From: Marinobacter sp. F3R08
GTDB taxonomy: Bacteria; Pseudomonadota; Gammaproteobacteria; Pseudomonadales; Oleiphilaceae
Direction: 5' to 3'
Assembly: GCF_018860425.1 (NCBI RefSeq)
Contig: NZ_JAHKPI010000025.1
Span: 528,524-592,523, forward strand
DNA: 64,000 nucleotides
Positions 1 to 8,483 of this stretch are shown here, piece by piece; the stretch's first letter is position 1; each line of letters starts with the position of its first letter. The notes beneath the pieces were generated by a model. The model worked only from the letters and a program-made list of their open reading frames with translations. It was not told the DNA's origin and did not search any database. A program made the position numbers and the translations under genes.

Positions 1-515
1 ATCCCTGGTGGGTTGCCGATGCTGAAATTGAGGTTTTGCCCATCAAAACCAATCCCGAGTTGATCGTTCAGAAAGGTCTGTGTGAAAGGCTCTTCGGGAA
101 TTTGGGCCTGTTGTCCGAAGATGAGCGGAGGCATCGTTGCAGTGAAATCCGCAGGAGGGCGTGCGCGGGCCAACTCTTCCTGGGGAAGTAGCAGGGCGCG
201 TCGAAGAAACTCGTCTTCCGCATTTTCCAGTGCCTCGCTTCTGCCTTCATCAAGGTACCGTTGCAATGCTTCTCGGTAGGCCTCTTCTTCAGCTTCAGAC
301 AGAACCGGTTCGCCCGGGGAGATGGTCAGGGAGCGCAGAATCCGTTGCCGGTCGGCATCGGATTTCTTGCGTTCTTTGGGTACAACAATGACAGCGGAAT
401 CCTTTACATAGGTTTCTACCATTTCGTCGGAGGTCATGGTCTGAACGCCACCAAACGCGGGTGAAGTTACAAGCAGACCGCCGATGGCGGTGGCAAGCAG
501 GTTTTGGCGTTTCAT
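1..515 (-). CDS. Exported protein of unknown function (C-terminus cut off by window edge)
   Basis: An open frame runs from an ATG at 513-515 to the left edge without a stop, giving at least 171 residues. A GAGG ribosome site lies about 7 bases upstream. The first 23 residues look like a Sec signal peptide: basic MKRQ, a hydrophobic stretch, then a small-residue end near SPAFG. The mature part seen is rich in Glu, Arg and Ala, with a probably helical acidic stretch around residues 70-115. I recognise no domain and do not assign a function. It is transcribed away from the DUF58 gene, with which it shares a 187-base intergenic region that holds several inverted repeats. Confidence 0.75.
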   Translation of the reverse strand, partial: MKRQNLLATAIGGLLVTSPAFGGVQTMTSDEMVETYVKDSAVIVVPKERKKSDADRQRILRSLTISPGEPVLSEAEEEAYREALQRYLDEGRSEALENAEDEFLRRALLLPQEELARARPPADFTATMPPLIFGQQAQIPEEPFTQTFLNDQLGIGFDGQNLNFSIGNPPG

Positions 516-598
516 AATCCGGCCTCATTTGTTAAAAACGTACGCTCCTAAAATGAGTATTCGGTTTGTAGGACAGGAATACAAGCTGGAAAATTCAG

Positions 599-669
599 GA
601 TTGTGATCACAATCTTCGATTTTTCGGTACTGTTACTAATCACAGTAAAATCATGGTCGAATACCATGA
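599..669. repeat. Three consecutive inverted repeats in a divergent intergenic region
   Basis: Three perfect inverted repeats follow one another. A 16-base palindrome lies at 599-614 (half-site GATTGTGA). TACTGT/ACAGTA arms with an 8-base spacer lie at 628-647. TCATGGT/ACCATGA arms with a 5-base spacer lie at 651-669. A possible -10 (TAAAAT, 646-651) overlaps the second and third. They sit between a leftward exported-protein gene and the rightward DUF58-tgpA genes, so they may be operator sites. The first resembles the half-sites of CRP/Vfr (TGTGA and TCACA) but without the usual 6-base spacer. No regulator is assigned. Confidence 0.6.
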
Positions 670-702
670 ACTTTTTCGGCATTTCAGGACCTCAGTGACA
701 CT

Positions 703-1737
703 ATGAAAAATCCGTTCACTAACCGATGGCGTCGCTGGATCAACAAACGGGTTCCGCGCTCAGACCTCCAGGCGTTCAGTCAGAGAAATATCTTTATTCT
801 GCCTACCGGCGCAGGGCTCGTTTTCGGCCTTTTACTCGTGGTCATGTTGCTCACCGGCATCAATTATCAGAACAGTCTTATCTATCTGAGCACCTTCCTG
901 TTGGGGGCGCTGTTTGTTGGCGCTATGCACCAGACCCATCGAAATTTGTCTGGTCTTGAGCTTGCATTGGTTCAGTCTGGTGAAGGCTTTGCCGGCGACG
1001 ATATTCCCTTTCGGTTTCGTCTTAAGGCGGGCCGGGAAGGGGGCGTTGCCATTCTACTCTCCAGTGAAGATTCAGAACTTGCTCCAGTGCATGTGGTTTC
1101 GGGACAGGCTCTGGATGTAACGCTGCCAGTTCATTCTGCATATCGTGGTTATTTGCGTCCGGATCGGGTCCGGATTGAAACCCGGTTTCCCTTTGGGCTT
1201 CTGAAGGCCTGGTCCTGGATCCGGCCAGTGTCTGTCGGTGTTGCTTTTCCGAGGCCAGTACCGGCACCGGAGGCACTCAGCACGGTAGATGATGGTGACG
1301 AGGCGGCTGAAGCAAGCTCGGTTGAGGGAAATGATCACGCGGATATTCGCCCCTGGAGAGAGGGCGATCTAAGTCAGCGCGTGCTTTGGAAGCGCTTCGC
1401 GCGAACGGGACAAATGGTTGTGGCTGACTGGGAGGGCGAGCAGGGCAGCCCATACTGGCTAGATTTTAATGCTTATCCGGGTGCCGACCATGAATTGCGG
1501 CTGAGTTACCTGGCGTTTCTGGTTAAGGAACGGGGCGAAAGCGGCGCGCAGTTTGGGCTATACCTGCCAGGACAGGTCATTGAGCCTGACTCCGGTCCCG
1601 CCCATATGGCCAGATGTCTCAGGGTGTTGGCGACCTGGGGGCAAGAGCGGCCACGGGATACGTCGGCTGAGCCCCATGGAACCCGTAAGAAACAGAAAGG
1701 CAGGAAATTCCAGCGTCCCGTGGAGGAACAAACTTGA
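703..1737 (+). CDS. DUF58 family membrane protein
   Basis: A 344-residue protein. Residues about 30-75 form two closely spaced membrane segments, followed by a cytosolic DUF58 region. The family's conserved block (HADIRPWREGDLSQRVLWK, then a basic-aromatic stretch) is clear near residues 215-235. In many proteobacteria DUF58 proteins are encoded between a MoxR-type AAA ATPase and a TgpA-type transglutaminase. The transglutaminase follows here with a 4-base overlap, but no moxR lies upstream, where the neighbour is divergent. The molecular role of DUF58 proteins is poorly known; a link to membrane protein assembly or stress is usually inferred from MoxR partners. The product call is firm, the function is not. 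Confidence 0.88.
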   Translation: MKNPFTNRWRRWINKRVPRSDLQAFSQRNIFILPTGAGLVFGLLLVVMLLTGINYQNSLIYLSTFLLGALFVGAMHQTHRNLSGLELALVQSGEGFAGDDIPFRFRLKAGREGGVAILLSSEDSELAPVHVVSGQALDVTLPVHSAYRGYLRPDRVRIETRFPFGLLKAWSWIRPVSVGVAFPRPVPAPEALSTVDDGDEAAEASSVEGNDHADIRPWREGDLSQRVLWKRFARTGQMVVADWEGEQGSPYWLDFNAYPGADHELRLSYLAFLVKERGESGAQFGLYLPGQVIEPDSGPAHMARCLRVLATWGQERPRDTSAEPHGTRKKQKGRKFQRPVEEQT

Positions 1738-3809
1738 GTTTACTGGATCGCCAGAGAAATACTGACAAGTCAGGCGACAAAGCAATTAATCTGCCCTCGA
1801 GAGCATTGCTATGGCTGATTTGCAGTTTCGCCCTGTTGCTGACCCCCCAGTGGGATCGCCTTCCCCTTTGGTTGATTGCTGTCTGTGCTTTGCTGGCGTC
1901 CTGGCGCTGGCTTGCTCAATACGGGAAGGTGAGGCTCCCGGGGCGCATCCTGAAAACCGGGGTGATGGTGTCACTGATTGGCGTGTACCTGGCGACTTTC
2001 CAAGGAGGCTTTAGCGTCGATACCGCTGCCTCCTTTTTTGTAGTCGCAGTAGGTCTGAAATGGCTGGAAACGCGATCAGTGCGCGATTTTTATGTTCTGT
2101 TTTTCATTCTTGTGTATCTGGCCACTGTGAACTTCCTGTTTCACCAGGAGATTCTCTGGGCATTAGTGAATTTCACCGGAGTCGCGTTTCTGCTGGTGGG
2201 ATTGCAGGTTCTGAATGCGCCGGATTTACCGGGCGGAATGACTCCCATCTGGCGCAGATTAGGGGCGATGTTCCTCAAGACCATTCCAATCGTGGTTCTT
2301 TTGTTTGTCTTTTTTCCGCGGATGTCCCCTTTGTGGAGCGTGCCCCTGGTTACAGGTGAAGCTCGCACTGGTATTAGTGACACCATGAAGCCGGGCGATA
2401 TCTCTAACCTTGCACAGAGCAGTGAACGGGCATTTCGGGCGACGTTTGGGGGGGAAATGCCGGCCTATCGTGACCGGTACTGGAAAGGGCTGTTTCTTGA
2501 TTATCTGGATGGTGAGACCTGGCGTCAGGGCCAACAGGAGGGGGCTCGCCCTCTGGGGCGGGTTGCAGTTGATGGCGGCATAGGACAACTCGAACCGGAC
2601 CAGTACGACGTCCTCCTGGAGCCCACCGATCAGCGCTGGGCCTTTGCTCTGGAAGGCTCCCGGGCGGTCTCTGACAACGTGTTTGAAGACAGTCCCGATC
2701 TTTTTCGGTTTCGTCGCCCGGCTGACAGCCCTGTGCGTTATCGGATGGCACGGGAGGGCGGTGCTTTAGCCAGCGACCCGCAACATCCCGCAGATTTGCA
2801 GCGTTATCTTCAGTTGCCCCGAGACGGTAACCCCAGGGCCAGGCAACTTGCCCTGGAGCTTCGCCGTACTATGGGTGACGAGAGCATTGTCCGGACTTTG
2901 CTCGAGCGTTTTCGTGAGCAGGAATATTTTTACACCCTCAGGCCGCCCGCCATGCCGGATAACGGCATCGATTCGCTGCTTTTTGACGAGAAGCGGGGTT
3001 TTTGCGCGCATTACGCGGGTGCAACCACTTTCGTTTTACGCGCAGCCGGCATACCCGCCCGGGTAGTGGTTGGTTATCAAGGCGGCGAAAAGGGAGCTGG
3101 GGGTGATTACCTGATTGTGCGTCAGTATGACGCGCATGCCTGGGTCGAAGCTTATATTGATGGACTGGGGTGGATAAGAATTGATCCCACAGCGGCCATA
3201 GCGCCGGAAAGAATTGAGTCTGGCCTCAGAGACGCGGTTGCGGAAGAGGGATCGTTCCTGGAGAACGACTGGGCCTCGCCTCAGCGTTATGCTGACGTGG
3301 CACTGGTGCAGTGGGCAAGCCTTCAATTTGATCGTATCAATTACCAGTGGCAACGCTGGGTTGTGGGGTATCAGGGCCAGAGTCAGATGGATCTTATGTC
3401 GAGGCTTCCCGGCGGGTTTGGTATGCGCGAGCTGGGCTATCTTACGGCTGGCATCGTAGGTATCGGCTTGTTGATTGCGGGGTTGGTTTCCGCATTCCAG
3501 ATGCGCCGTGGCGAGCGGTATGATGGTTTTCGACGAGTGGTGGAAACCTGGCACCGGTTATGCGCCAGTGCCGGGGTGCCTGTCCGTCACGGTGAAACGC
3601 CCTCGGTACTGGCTTCAAGGTTGGCCCAGGCGGAACCGGCGGCCGCCGATTCTGCCCGGCTTTTTGCCCGGATGGTCAACAGCCATTACTATAGCGCGGG
3701 AAAAGAGGTGGGAGGGAGTGAACAGCTGAAACGAATGCGTCGTTTGCTCGCCACCATGAAGCGCCAAGTGCAACGATCCAGAACCCGGACAGGAAACGCC
3801 AGTGACTGA
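1734..3809 (+). CDS. tgpA: TgpA-type membrane transglutaminase-like protein (DUF3488/transglutaminase core)
   Basis: A 691-residue protein starting at a TTG that overlaps the DUF58 stop (TTGA), with a strong GGAGG ribosome site. Residues about 20-200 contain around six membrane segments. A periplasmic transglutaminase-like domain follows, with the expected triad: Cys424 (GFCAHYAG), His468 (DAHAWVEAY) and Asp484 (RIDPTA). One more membrane segment lies near 566-590, followed by a cytosolic tail of about 100 residues. The P. aeruginosa homologue TgpA is reported to be essential for viability; the substrate is unknown. The periplasmic orientation is inferred from the family. holB overlaps its end by 8 bases. 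Confidence 0.9.
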   Translation: MSLLDRQRNTDKSGDKAINLPSRALLWLICSFALLLTPQWDRLPLWLIAVCALLASWRWLAQYGKVRLPGRILKTGVMVSLIGVYLATFQGGFSVDTAASFFVVAVGLKWLETRSVRDFYVLFFILVYLATVNFLFHQEILWALVNFTGVAFLLVGLQVLNAPDLPGGMTPIWRRLGAMFLKTIPIVVLLFVFFPRMSPLWSVPLVTGEARTGISDTMKPGDISNLAQSSERAFRATFGGEMPAYRDRYWKGLFLDYLDGETWRQGQQEGARPLGRVAVDGGIGQLEPDQYDVLLEPTDQRWAFALEGSRAVSDNVFEDSPDLFRFRRPADSPVRYRMAREGGALASDPQHPADLQRYLQLPRDGNPRARQLALELRRTMGDESIVRTLLERFREQEYFYTLRPPAMPDNGIDSLLFDEKRGFCAHYAGATTFVLRAAGIPARVVVGYQGGEKGAGGDYLIVRQYDAHAWVEAYIDGLGWIRIDPTAAIAPERIESGLRDAVAEEGSFLENDWASPQRYADVALVQWASLQFDRINYQWQRWVVGYQGQSQMDLMSRLPGGFGMRELGYLTAGIVGIGLLIAGLVSAFQMRRGERYDGFRRVVETWHRLCASAGVPVRHGETPSVLASRLAQAEPAAADSARLFARMVNSHYYSAGKEVGGSEQLKRMRRLLATMKRQVQRSRTRTGNASD

Positions 3810-4833
3810 CATTGCCCTAGAGATGCCCTGGCTCAGTCGTGCCTGGCAAACGATCCAGAGTCGGGTAAAAGAGGACAGGCTTCCGCATGCCCTGATCCTC
3901 GCAGGGGAGCGTGGTGTCGGAAAGCGGGTCTGGGCAGAGGCAGTGGGCGCGTTGTTGTTGTGTGATCGGCCTGTGAACGGGGAATCTGGTCTGCCGACTG
4001 CCTGTGGCCAATGTAAGCAGTGTGAGCTCCTGGCTGCGTCAAGCCATCCTGACATCCGCGTTTATGCGCCGGAAAAATCCCGTATGGTGAAGGTTGATCA
4101 GGTAAGAGCGTTATCGTCTTTTGCGGTGGCCTCTCCCCAGGTGGGGCACCATAAGGTGGCCATCATTGATCGCGCCGATCAAATGAACATCAATGCGGCG
4201 AATGCGTTACTCAAGACTCTCGAAGAACCGCTGCCTGATGTAACGCTGATCCTGCTGCAGGAGAGCGGGCGACCGGTTTTACCCACCATCCGGTCCAGGT
4301 GTCAGACGTTAACGGTTCCGGTGCCCACCAACAGCGACGCTAACGCATGGCTTGCGGGCCGTGTTCGGAAACTTCCCGAAGATGCCAGGCCGTCGCCGGA
4401 GGTGCTGGCCAAGGCCCTGATGCTGGCAGGGAACGCGCCAATGCTGGCTCTGGACTACGCAACCGGAGAGTTTATAGGTCTGCGAGATACCGCTCTGGAG
4501 CGTTTCAAGGAATTTATGAAGTCCAGAATTCCGGTTGGAGAAGCGGCAAAGGCGTTCAAGTCGATGGGCCTTGAAGACACGTTGTGGTTGTTTGAAACCT
4601 GGGCAGGAGATCTGGCCCGCCTGATAGCCGGAGGAACTGCCCAGGACGCGGATGCCGAGGATATGCTTGGATTTTTGTCCAGAGGTACTCCGGCCTGGCG
4701 TGCCCATGAATTACTGGATATGGTAAAGGAGTCAAGGGCGGCCGGCGTATACAATGCCAGTCCGGAACTGGAAGCAAGCCGGCTTTTGATTGCCTGGCAA
4801 AAGCTTATGCCGGTCAAACGCCCGTCAGCCTGA
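3802..4833 (+). CDS. holB: DNA polymerase III subunit delta' (HolB)
   Basis: A 343-residue protein, close to the 334 residues of E. coli HolB. It begins at a GTG inside the end of tgpA. It has a P-loop-like segment (GERGVGKR), a zinc-finger cysteine cluster (CGQCKQC plus an upstream Cys) and the clamp-loader core (IIDRADQMNINAANALLKTL). Delta' is the stator of the clamp loader that places the beta clamp on DNA and normally does not hydrolyse ATP. The following pilZ gene matches the holB-pilZ order of Pseudomonas. The usual upstream tmk is replaced here by tgpA. Confidence 0.93.
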   Translation: MTDIALEMPWLSRAWQTIQSRVKEDRLPHALILAGERGVGKRVWAEAVGALLLCDRPVNGESGLPTACGQCKQCELLAASSHPDIRVYAPEKSRMVKVDQVRALSSFAVASPQVGHHKVAIIDRADQMNINAANALLKTLEEPLPDVTLILLQESGRPVLPTIRSRCQTLTVPVPTNSDANAWLAGRVRKLPEDARPSPEVLAKALMLAGNAPMLALDYATGEFIGLRDTALERFKEFMKSRIPVGEAAKAFKSMGLEDTLWLFETWAGDLARLIAGGTAQDADAEDMLGFLSRGTPAWRAHELLDMVKESRAAGVYNASPELEASRLLIAWQKLMPVKRPSA

Positions 4834-4852
4834 GTACCTGTCTATCACTGAA

Positions 4853-4870
4853 TTGCGCCTTCGGGCGCAA
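4853..4870 (+). terminator. UUCG-loop hairpin between holB and pilZ
   Basis: A perfect 7-bp stem (TTGCGCC/GGCGCAA) closed by a TTCG tetraloop, a very stable RNA hairpin. No T-run follows, so it is more likely an RNA-processing or attenuation element, or a partial terminator, than a full stop. Confidence 0.5.
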
Positions 4871-4949
4871 CAGCTGCTATGATTCCGGAATGAAAGGGAT
4901 TTTTACATCCCCGCAAACGTCTAAATCGATCCAAGAGAAGGTGTCAGTT

Positions 4950-5300
4950 ATGGGCCCAGGATTTGGTGCGCGCAGTGGCATACTTACCCTGACAATCAAG
5001 GATAAGGCTGTGCTCTACGCCGCCTATATGCCTTATATCCGTCAGGGTGGTCTGTTCATCCCGACCCAGAAACAATATCAGTTAGGTGATGAGGTGTTTC
5101 TGTTGCTCAACCTGATGGATGAGCCGGAAAAAATACCGGTAGCCGGCAAGGTGATATGGATAACCCCCAAGGGGGCCCAGGGGAACCGGGCAGCGGGGAT
5201 CGGTGTCCAGTTCAATGGTGAGGACGAGACTGCCCGTACCAAGATCGAATCCTACCTGGCAGGTTCGCTGAGTTCCGATCGCCCAACTCACACCATGTGA
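4950..5300 (+). CDS. pilZ: Type IV pilus assembly protein PilZ
   Basis: A 116-residue PilZ-fold protein. I chose the ATG at 4950 because an AGAAGG ribosome site sits 8 bases upstream and the length then fits the 118-residue P. aeruginosa PilZ. An in-frame ATG at 4890 would add 20 residues but has no good ribosome site. The sequence ILTLTIKDKAVLYAAYMP and the block RAAGIGVQF match the pilus PilZ. As in that protein, the RxxxR motif needed for cyclic-di-GMP binding is absent. Pilus PilZ acts with FimX and PilB in pilus extension, which is family knowledge. The C-terminal PTHTM is also typical. Confidence 0.9.
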   Translation: MGPGFGARSGILTLTIKDKAVLYAAYMPYIRQGGLFIPTQKQYQLGDEVFLLLNLMDEPEKIPVAGKVIWITPKGAQGNRAAGIGVQFNGEDETARTKIESYLAGSLSSDRPTHTM

Positions 5301-5313
5301 CGGCGGGGCCTGA

Positions 5314-6264
5314 ATGAACGATATGTCCATTCCCCCGGAAGGTCCCGGAAGGCAGATGCAAGACGGTGATGTCCGTGAAGCAGAGCCAGCTTTTCGCGAG
5401 TCCTATTGGAAGCTACGGCACATCACTCTGGCGGGCCTCAGCTGGCCAGCGGCTACCGAAACGAAAGGCAGCACTCCAGTCATAATGTTGCACGGCTGGC
5501 TTGATAACAGTTTGACGTTTGTGAAGCTGGCGCCGGCATTGACAAGGCTTGGGCCCGTTCATGCGCTGGATTTTGCAGGCCATGGGCGCTCCGGCCATCG
5601 ACCAGAGGGACAGAGCTATCTGTTGATGGACTATGTTGCGGACCTGGCCGAGCTGGTTGAGCGCTATTTTCAGGAAACCCCAGATGGCAGGATCAACCTG
5701 GTTGGTCACTCGCTCGGAGGTATCGTCGGCGCCCTCTATGCGGCGGCGTTTCCTGAACGGATTCGAAATCTGGTAATGATAGACAGTCTCGGAGCGCTCA
5801 GTCGCCCGGTTGATGAGACCATTCCCCAGCTCAGAAAAGCCATAAAGAAAAGGATCGCTGGCTCCGGGCGTCAAGTTTTGTACCCGGATATAGCCACTGC
5901 TGCGAGGGCCCGTGAGGGCGGACTGAGCCCGCTCAGCCATGCTGCAGCTCTGACTCTCATTCCACGTAATATGAAGCCAGAAGGAAATGGTTACGTCTGG
6001 CAGACCGATTCCCGGCTGCGGCACCCGTCTCCACTGATGATGACCGAAGAGCAGGTGCTGGCATCACTGTCGGCGATAGAAACTCGCGTGCTTTTTGTCA
6101 GAGCCGATCAAGGTCTTCTGTCGTATGGAAAAGACTTGGATAAAAGAGCCGAAGCCATCGCCAACCTCCAGATTGTCAGGGTACCGGGGGGGCATCATTG
6201 CCATCTCGACGGCGAAACCAGGCCGGTTGAATCCGCCATCACACAATTTCTGGAAAATGAGTAA
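5314..6264 (+). CDS. Alpha/beta hydrolase
   Basis: A 316-residue alpha/beta-hydrolase-fold protein starting 13 bases after pilZ. It shows the oxyanion-side motif MLHGWLDN, the nucleophile elbow GHSLGG with Ser133, a late acid in VRADQG and a C-terminal His in the GGHHCHLDG segment, which together make a complete triad. No signal peptide is visible, so it is probably cytosolic. It resembles general esterases and the MhpC/PcaD-like group, but the substrate cannot be read from the sequence. The next gene begins inside its last codons, which suggests translational coupling. Confidence 0.85.
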   Translation: MNDMSIPPEGPGRQMQDGDVREAEPAFRESYWKLRHITLAGLSWPAATETKGSTPVIMLHGWLDNSLTFVKLAPALTRLGPVHALDFAGHGRSGHRPEGQSYLLMDYVADLAELVERYFQETPDGRINLVGHSLGGIVGALYAAAFPERIRNLVMIDSLGALSRPVDETIPQLRKAIKKRIAGSGRQVLYPDIATAARAREGGLSPLSHAAALTLIPRNMKPEGNGYVWQTDSRLRHPSPLMMTEEQVLASLSAIETRVLFVRADQGLLSYGKDLDKRAEAIANLQIVRVPGGHHCHLDGETRPVESAITQFLENE

Positions 6265-7168
6265 TCGCTTGGTGAAATTACGGTTTACACGTTTTTTGAT
6301 ACCGGTAATCGGTTTGTTGGTGTTTTCTTCTGCGGTGCAGGCTGCTTCAGAGCAGATGCCCGAGGCATTTGAACAATCAACGCTTGAAGACACGGTTTCA
6401 ATCCAGTCTTCTGGTCACCTCGTGCTGTTCAGTGCCGTGCGCGAGGTCAATAATGAAATTCGTTCCGAATCCATGGCTCGATTACCGGTAACCGGTAATG
6501 GCCGGTTGTATCGAATTTCCCGGGACTCGAGTCGCGAGGAGGCGCGGGACCATTATCGTGAATTGTTACGCCAGAGAAATGCTCAGATTCTGTTCGATTG
6601 CTCCAGTATCCGATGCGGTAGAAGCAACGTTTGGGCAAATCAGATCTTCAATCAGGCGGTTCTTTATGGTCGGGATGCGACCCAGGATTACCTGGTTGCT
6701 GCCACTGTCGCGGATGATGATTCCCGCTGGCTGACACTTGTTTACACGGTTACCAGGGGAAATCTTCGCGAGTATGTCTGGGTCGAGCACTTGCGGATCG
6801 AATCCGGAGCAGCGATTCCGGGCTTTGGCGCTGACAATCGGATTGAGGGGCCCATTATCGTTCCCTGGCAAGGTGGGGTGACATATCGTTTTGACTGGCA
6901 GTCGGCGGACCGCCGGCGCGTTAATGATCTGGCTCGAGAGGACGGTACGCTGGTTGCGCTGGTAGGGTATTCTGCGCTGGGTGCCGACGAATCTTTTGGA
7001 GAGGCAATGGAACGTGCCCGTCGCGCCACGGAGTCTCTCTCCGAAGTGTTGTCCAAAACCGGCGTCTCGCGCAGTCAGCAGGAAATTATCGTGGTCGGAC
7101 CGGCAGGTGTCTTTAGTGATCCAGACCGGCAGGGTGATCGGGTAGAAGTTGTCGTAATTTCGAGGTAA
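6257..7168 (+). CDS. DUF4892 domain exported protein
   Basis: I place the start at the ATG at 6257, inside the end of the hydrolase gene, because a clear signal peptide follows (basic start, hydrophobic core LIPVIGLLVFSS, cleavage after VQA). The product has 303 residues. The first half carries the block LFDCSSIRCGRSNVWAN, with a cysteine pair, then YGRDATQDYLVA, which I recognise as DUF4892. The C-terminal third (LSEVLSKTGVSRSQQEIIVVGPAG) resembles the end of OmpA-like domains. It is probably periplasmic and its function is unknown. Its stop overlaps the next start (TAATG). Confidence 0.78.
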   Translation: MSNRLVKLRFTRFLIPVIGLLVFSSAVQAASEQMPEAFEQSTLEDTVSIQSSGHLVLFSAVREVNNEIRSESMARLPVTGNGRLYRISRDSSREEARDHYRELLRQRNAQILFDCSSIRCGRSNVWANQIFNQAVLYGRDATQDYLVAATVADDDSRWLTLVYTVTRGNLREYVWVEHLRIESGAAIPGFGADNRIEGPIIVPWQGGVTYRFDWQSADRRRVNDLAREDGTLVALVGYSALGADESFGEAMERARRATESLSEVLSKTGVSRSQQEIIVVGPAGVFSDPDRQGDRVEVVVISR

Positions 7169-8388
7169 TGACTATGGACCCATCAAAGGATAGCGATCTG
7201 GATCCAAAGCATCAGACCTCAGAGAACGAGCCCCGGGACAACGTCTCCACTGTGCTGAAAAGCTCTGATGTTTCCGCCACCGATGCGTCGACAGATCCTG
7301 AGGAAGCAGAACACCGCAAGCAACCACGGAAGACCGTGGCGCTGGCGCTTGGGAGCGGCGGTGCTCGAGGATACGCTCACATAGGTGCCATAGAAATTCT
7401 GGTGGAACGAGGCTATGACATTGTTGCCATTTCCGGTTGTTCCATGGGAGCGCTGATAGGCGGCATATTCGGCGCTGGCAAAATGCAGGACTACAAGGAT
7501 TGGGTCACGGGGCTCGGTCAGTTTGATATCCTGAAACTCCTCGATGTCACCTTCAATTCGGTCGGGGCCATTCGCGGGGAGAAGATCTTTTCAGTGGTCA
7601 GGGAAATGCTGGGCGATATCCGTATCGAGGATCTCCCGATTGCCTATACTGCTGTTGCAACCGATTTGCTCGGTCACAAAGAAATCTGGTTTCAACAAGG
7701 ACCTCTGGATCAGGCCATTCGAGCCTCAGTGGCGATTCCGGGCGTTGTGACACCGTTAGTCCTTAATGGCCGGGTTCTCGTGGATGGTGCCTTGCTCAAC
7801 CCGTTACCGATCATACCGACCATATCGTCGCACGCCGATATGATTGTCGCTGTTAATCTCAGCGGTGAAGACGAGCGGAGACGACGTATTCCGGATGCGG
7901 CCTTCTCTGGTGGTGAGGAGGGCAACGCTGATATGGACGAATGGGTGGATACGATTCGTGAAAAGGCGTCGCGCTGGTTTGATTGGGATGCCCTGAAATC
8001 CATGACCGCACGAAAGCCGGAAAGCGGAGATAGCCCCGAAGAAAAAATCAGTCGGGCGGTGCACAAGAAAGAGAATCAGAAACAGCACGAAAAAAAACCG
8101 AATGACAAAAAAGCGCAGGAAGAGCTCGAAACCATCGACTGGGACAAACTCGGCATTGGTAAATTCGACGTGATGAACCTGACCATTGAAACCATGCAGA
8201 GTGCGCTTGTTCAGTACAAGATTGCCGGCTACCCGCCTGATTTGTTGGTTAATATCCCCAAGAATGTCTGCAGGAGCTACGATTACCACAAGGCACCGGA
8301 ACTGATTCAATTGGGCCGGCAGCGGATGGCAGCAGCGCTGGATCGATTTGAGGAAAGCCATAATAGTTCTGGCCCGCTGGCAATCTGA
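7168..8388 (+). CDS. Patatin-like phospholipase family protein
   Basis: A 406-residue protein. After about 50 residues of polar leader comes a patatin domain: glycine-rich oxyanion loop GSGGARG, nucleophile elbow GCSMG with Ser92, and catalytic Asp206 in VDGALLNP, giving a full Ser-Asp dyad. The C-terminal part has a Lys/Glu-rich insertion (about 285-325) before a final helical region. No signal peptide is seen, so this resembles the cytosolic or inner-membrane-associated RssA/YchK type rather than secreted toxins. The substrate is unknown. Translation is coupled to the DUF4892 gene. Confidence 0.86.
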   Translation: MTMDPSKDSDLDPKHQTSENEPRDNVSTVLKSSDVSATDASTDPEEAEHRKQPRKTVALALGSGGARGYAHIGAIEILVERGYDIVAISGCSMGALIGGIFGAGKMQDYKDWVTGLGQFDILKLLDVTFNSVGAIRGEKIFSVVREMLGDIRIEDLPIAYTAVATDLLGHKEIWFQQGPLDQAIRASVAIPGVVTPLVLNGRVLVDGALLNPLPIIPTISSHADMIVAVNLSGEDERRRRIPDAAFSGGEEGNADMDEWVDTIREKASRWFDWDALKSMTARKPESGDSPEEKISRAVHKKENQKQHEKKPNDKKAQEELETIDWDKLGIGKFDVMNLTIETMQSALVQYKIAGYPPDLLVNIPKNVCRSYDYHKAPELIQLGRQRMAAALDRFEESHNSSGPLAI

Positions 8389-8441
8389 AGGATTTTTCAG
8401 CAGCTAACGTACGTGGGCTGCAGTCGAACGGATAAAAAGCG

Positions 8442-8447
8442 TATAAT
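8442..8447 (+). promoter_or_regulatory. Probable -10 element upstream of prmB
   Basis: A perfect TATAAT lies 37 bases before the prmB start. The -35 at the right spacing (TGCAGT, 8419-8424) is poor. It sits in the 95-base gap after the patatin gene, so it probably starts a new transcript for prmB and aroC. Confidence 0.45.
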
Positions 8448-8483
8448 TCGGCCCTGAAACGCTCTCGCACAGGATCGACGTTT

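Noticed and set aside
599..614. Palindrome as a standard CRP/Vfr site
   Set aside because: The TGTGA and TCACA halves are there but directly adjacent, without the 6-base spacer that CRP/Vfr needs.
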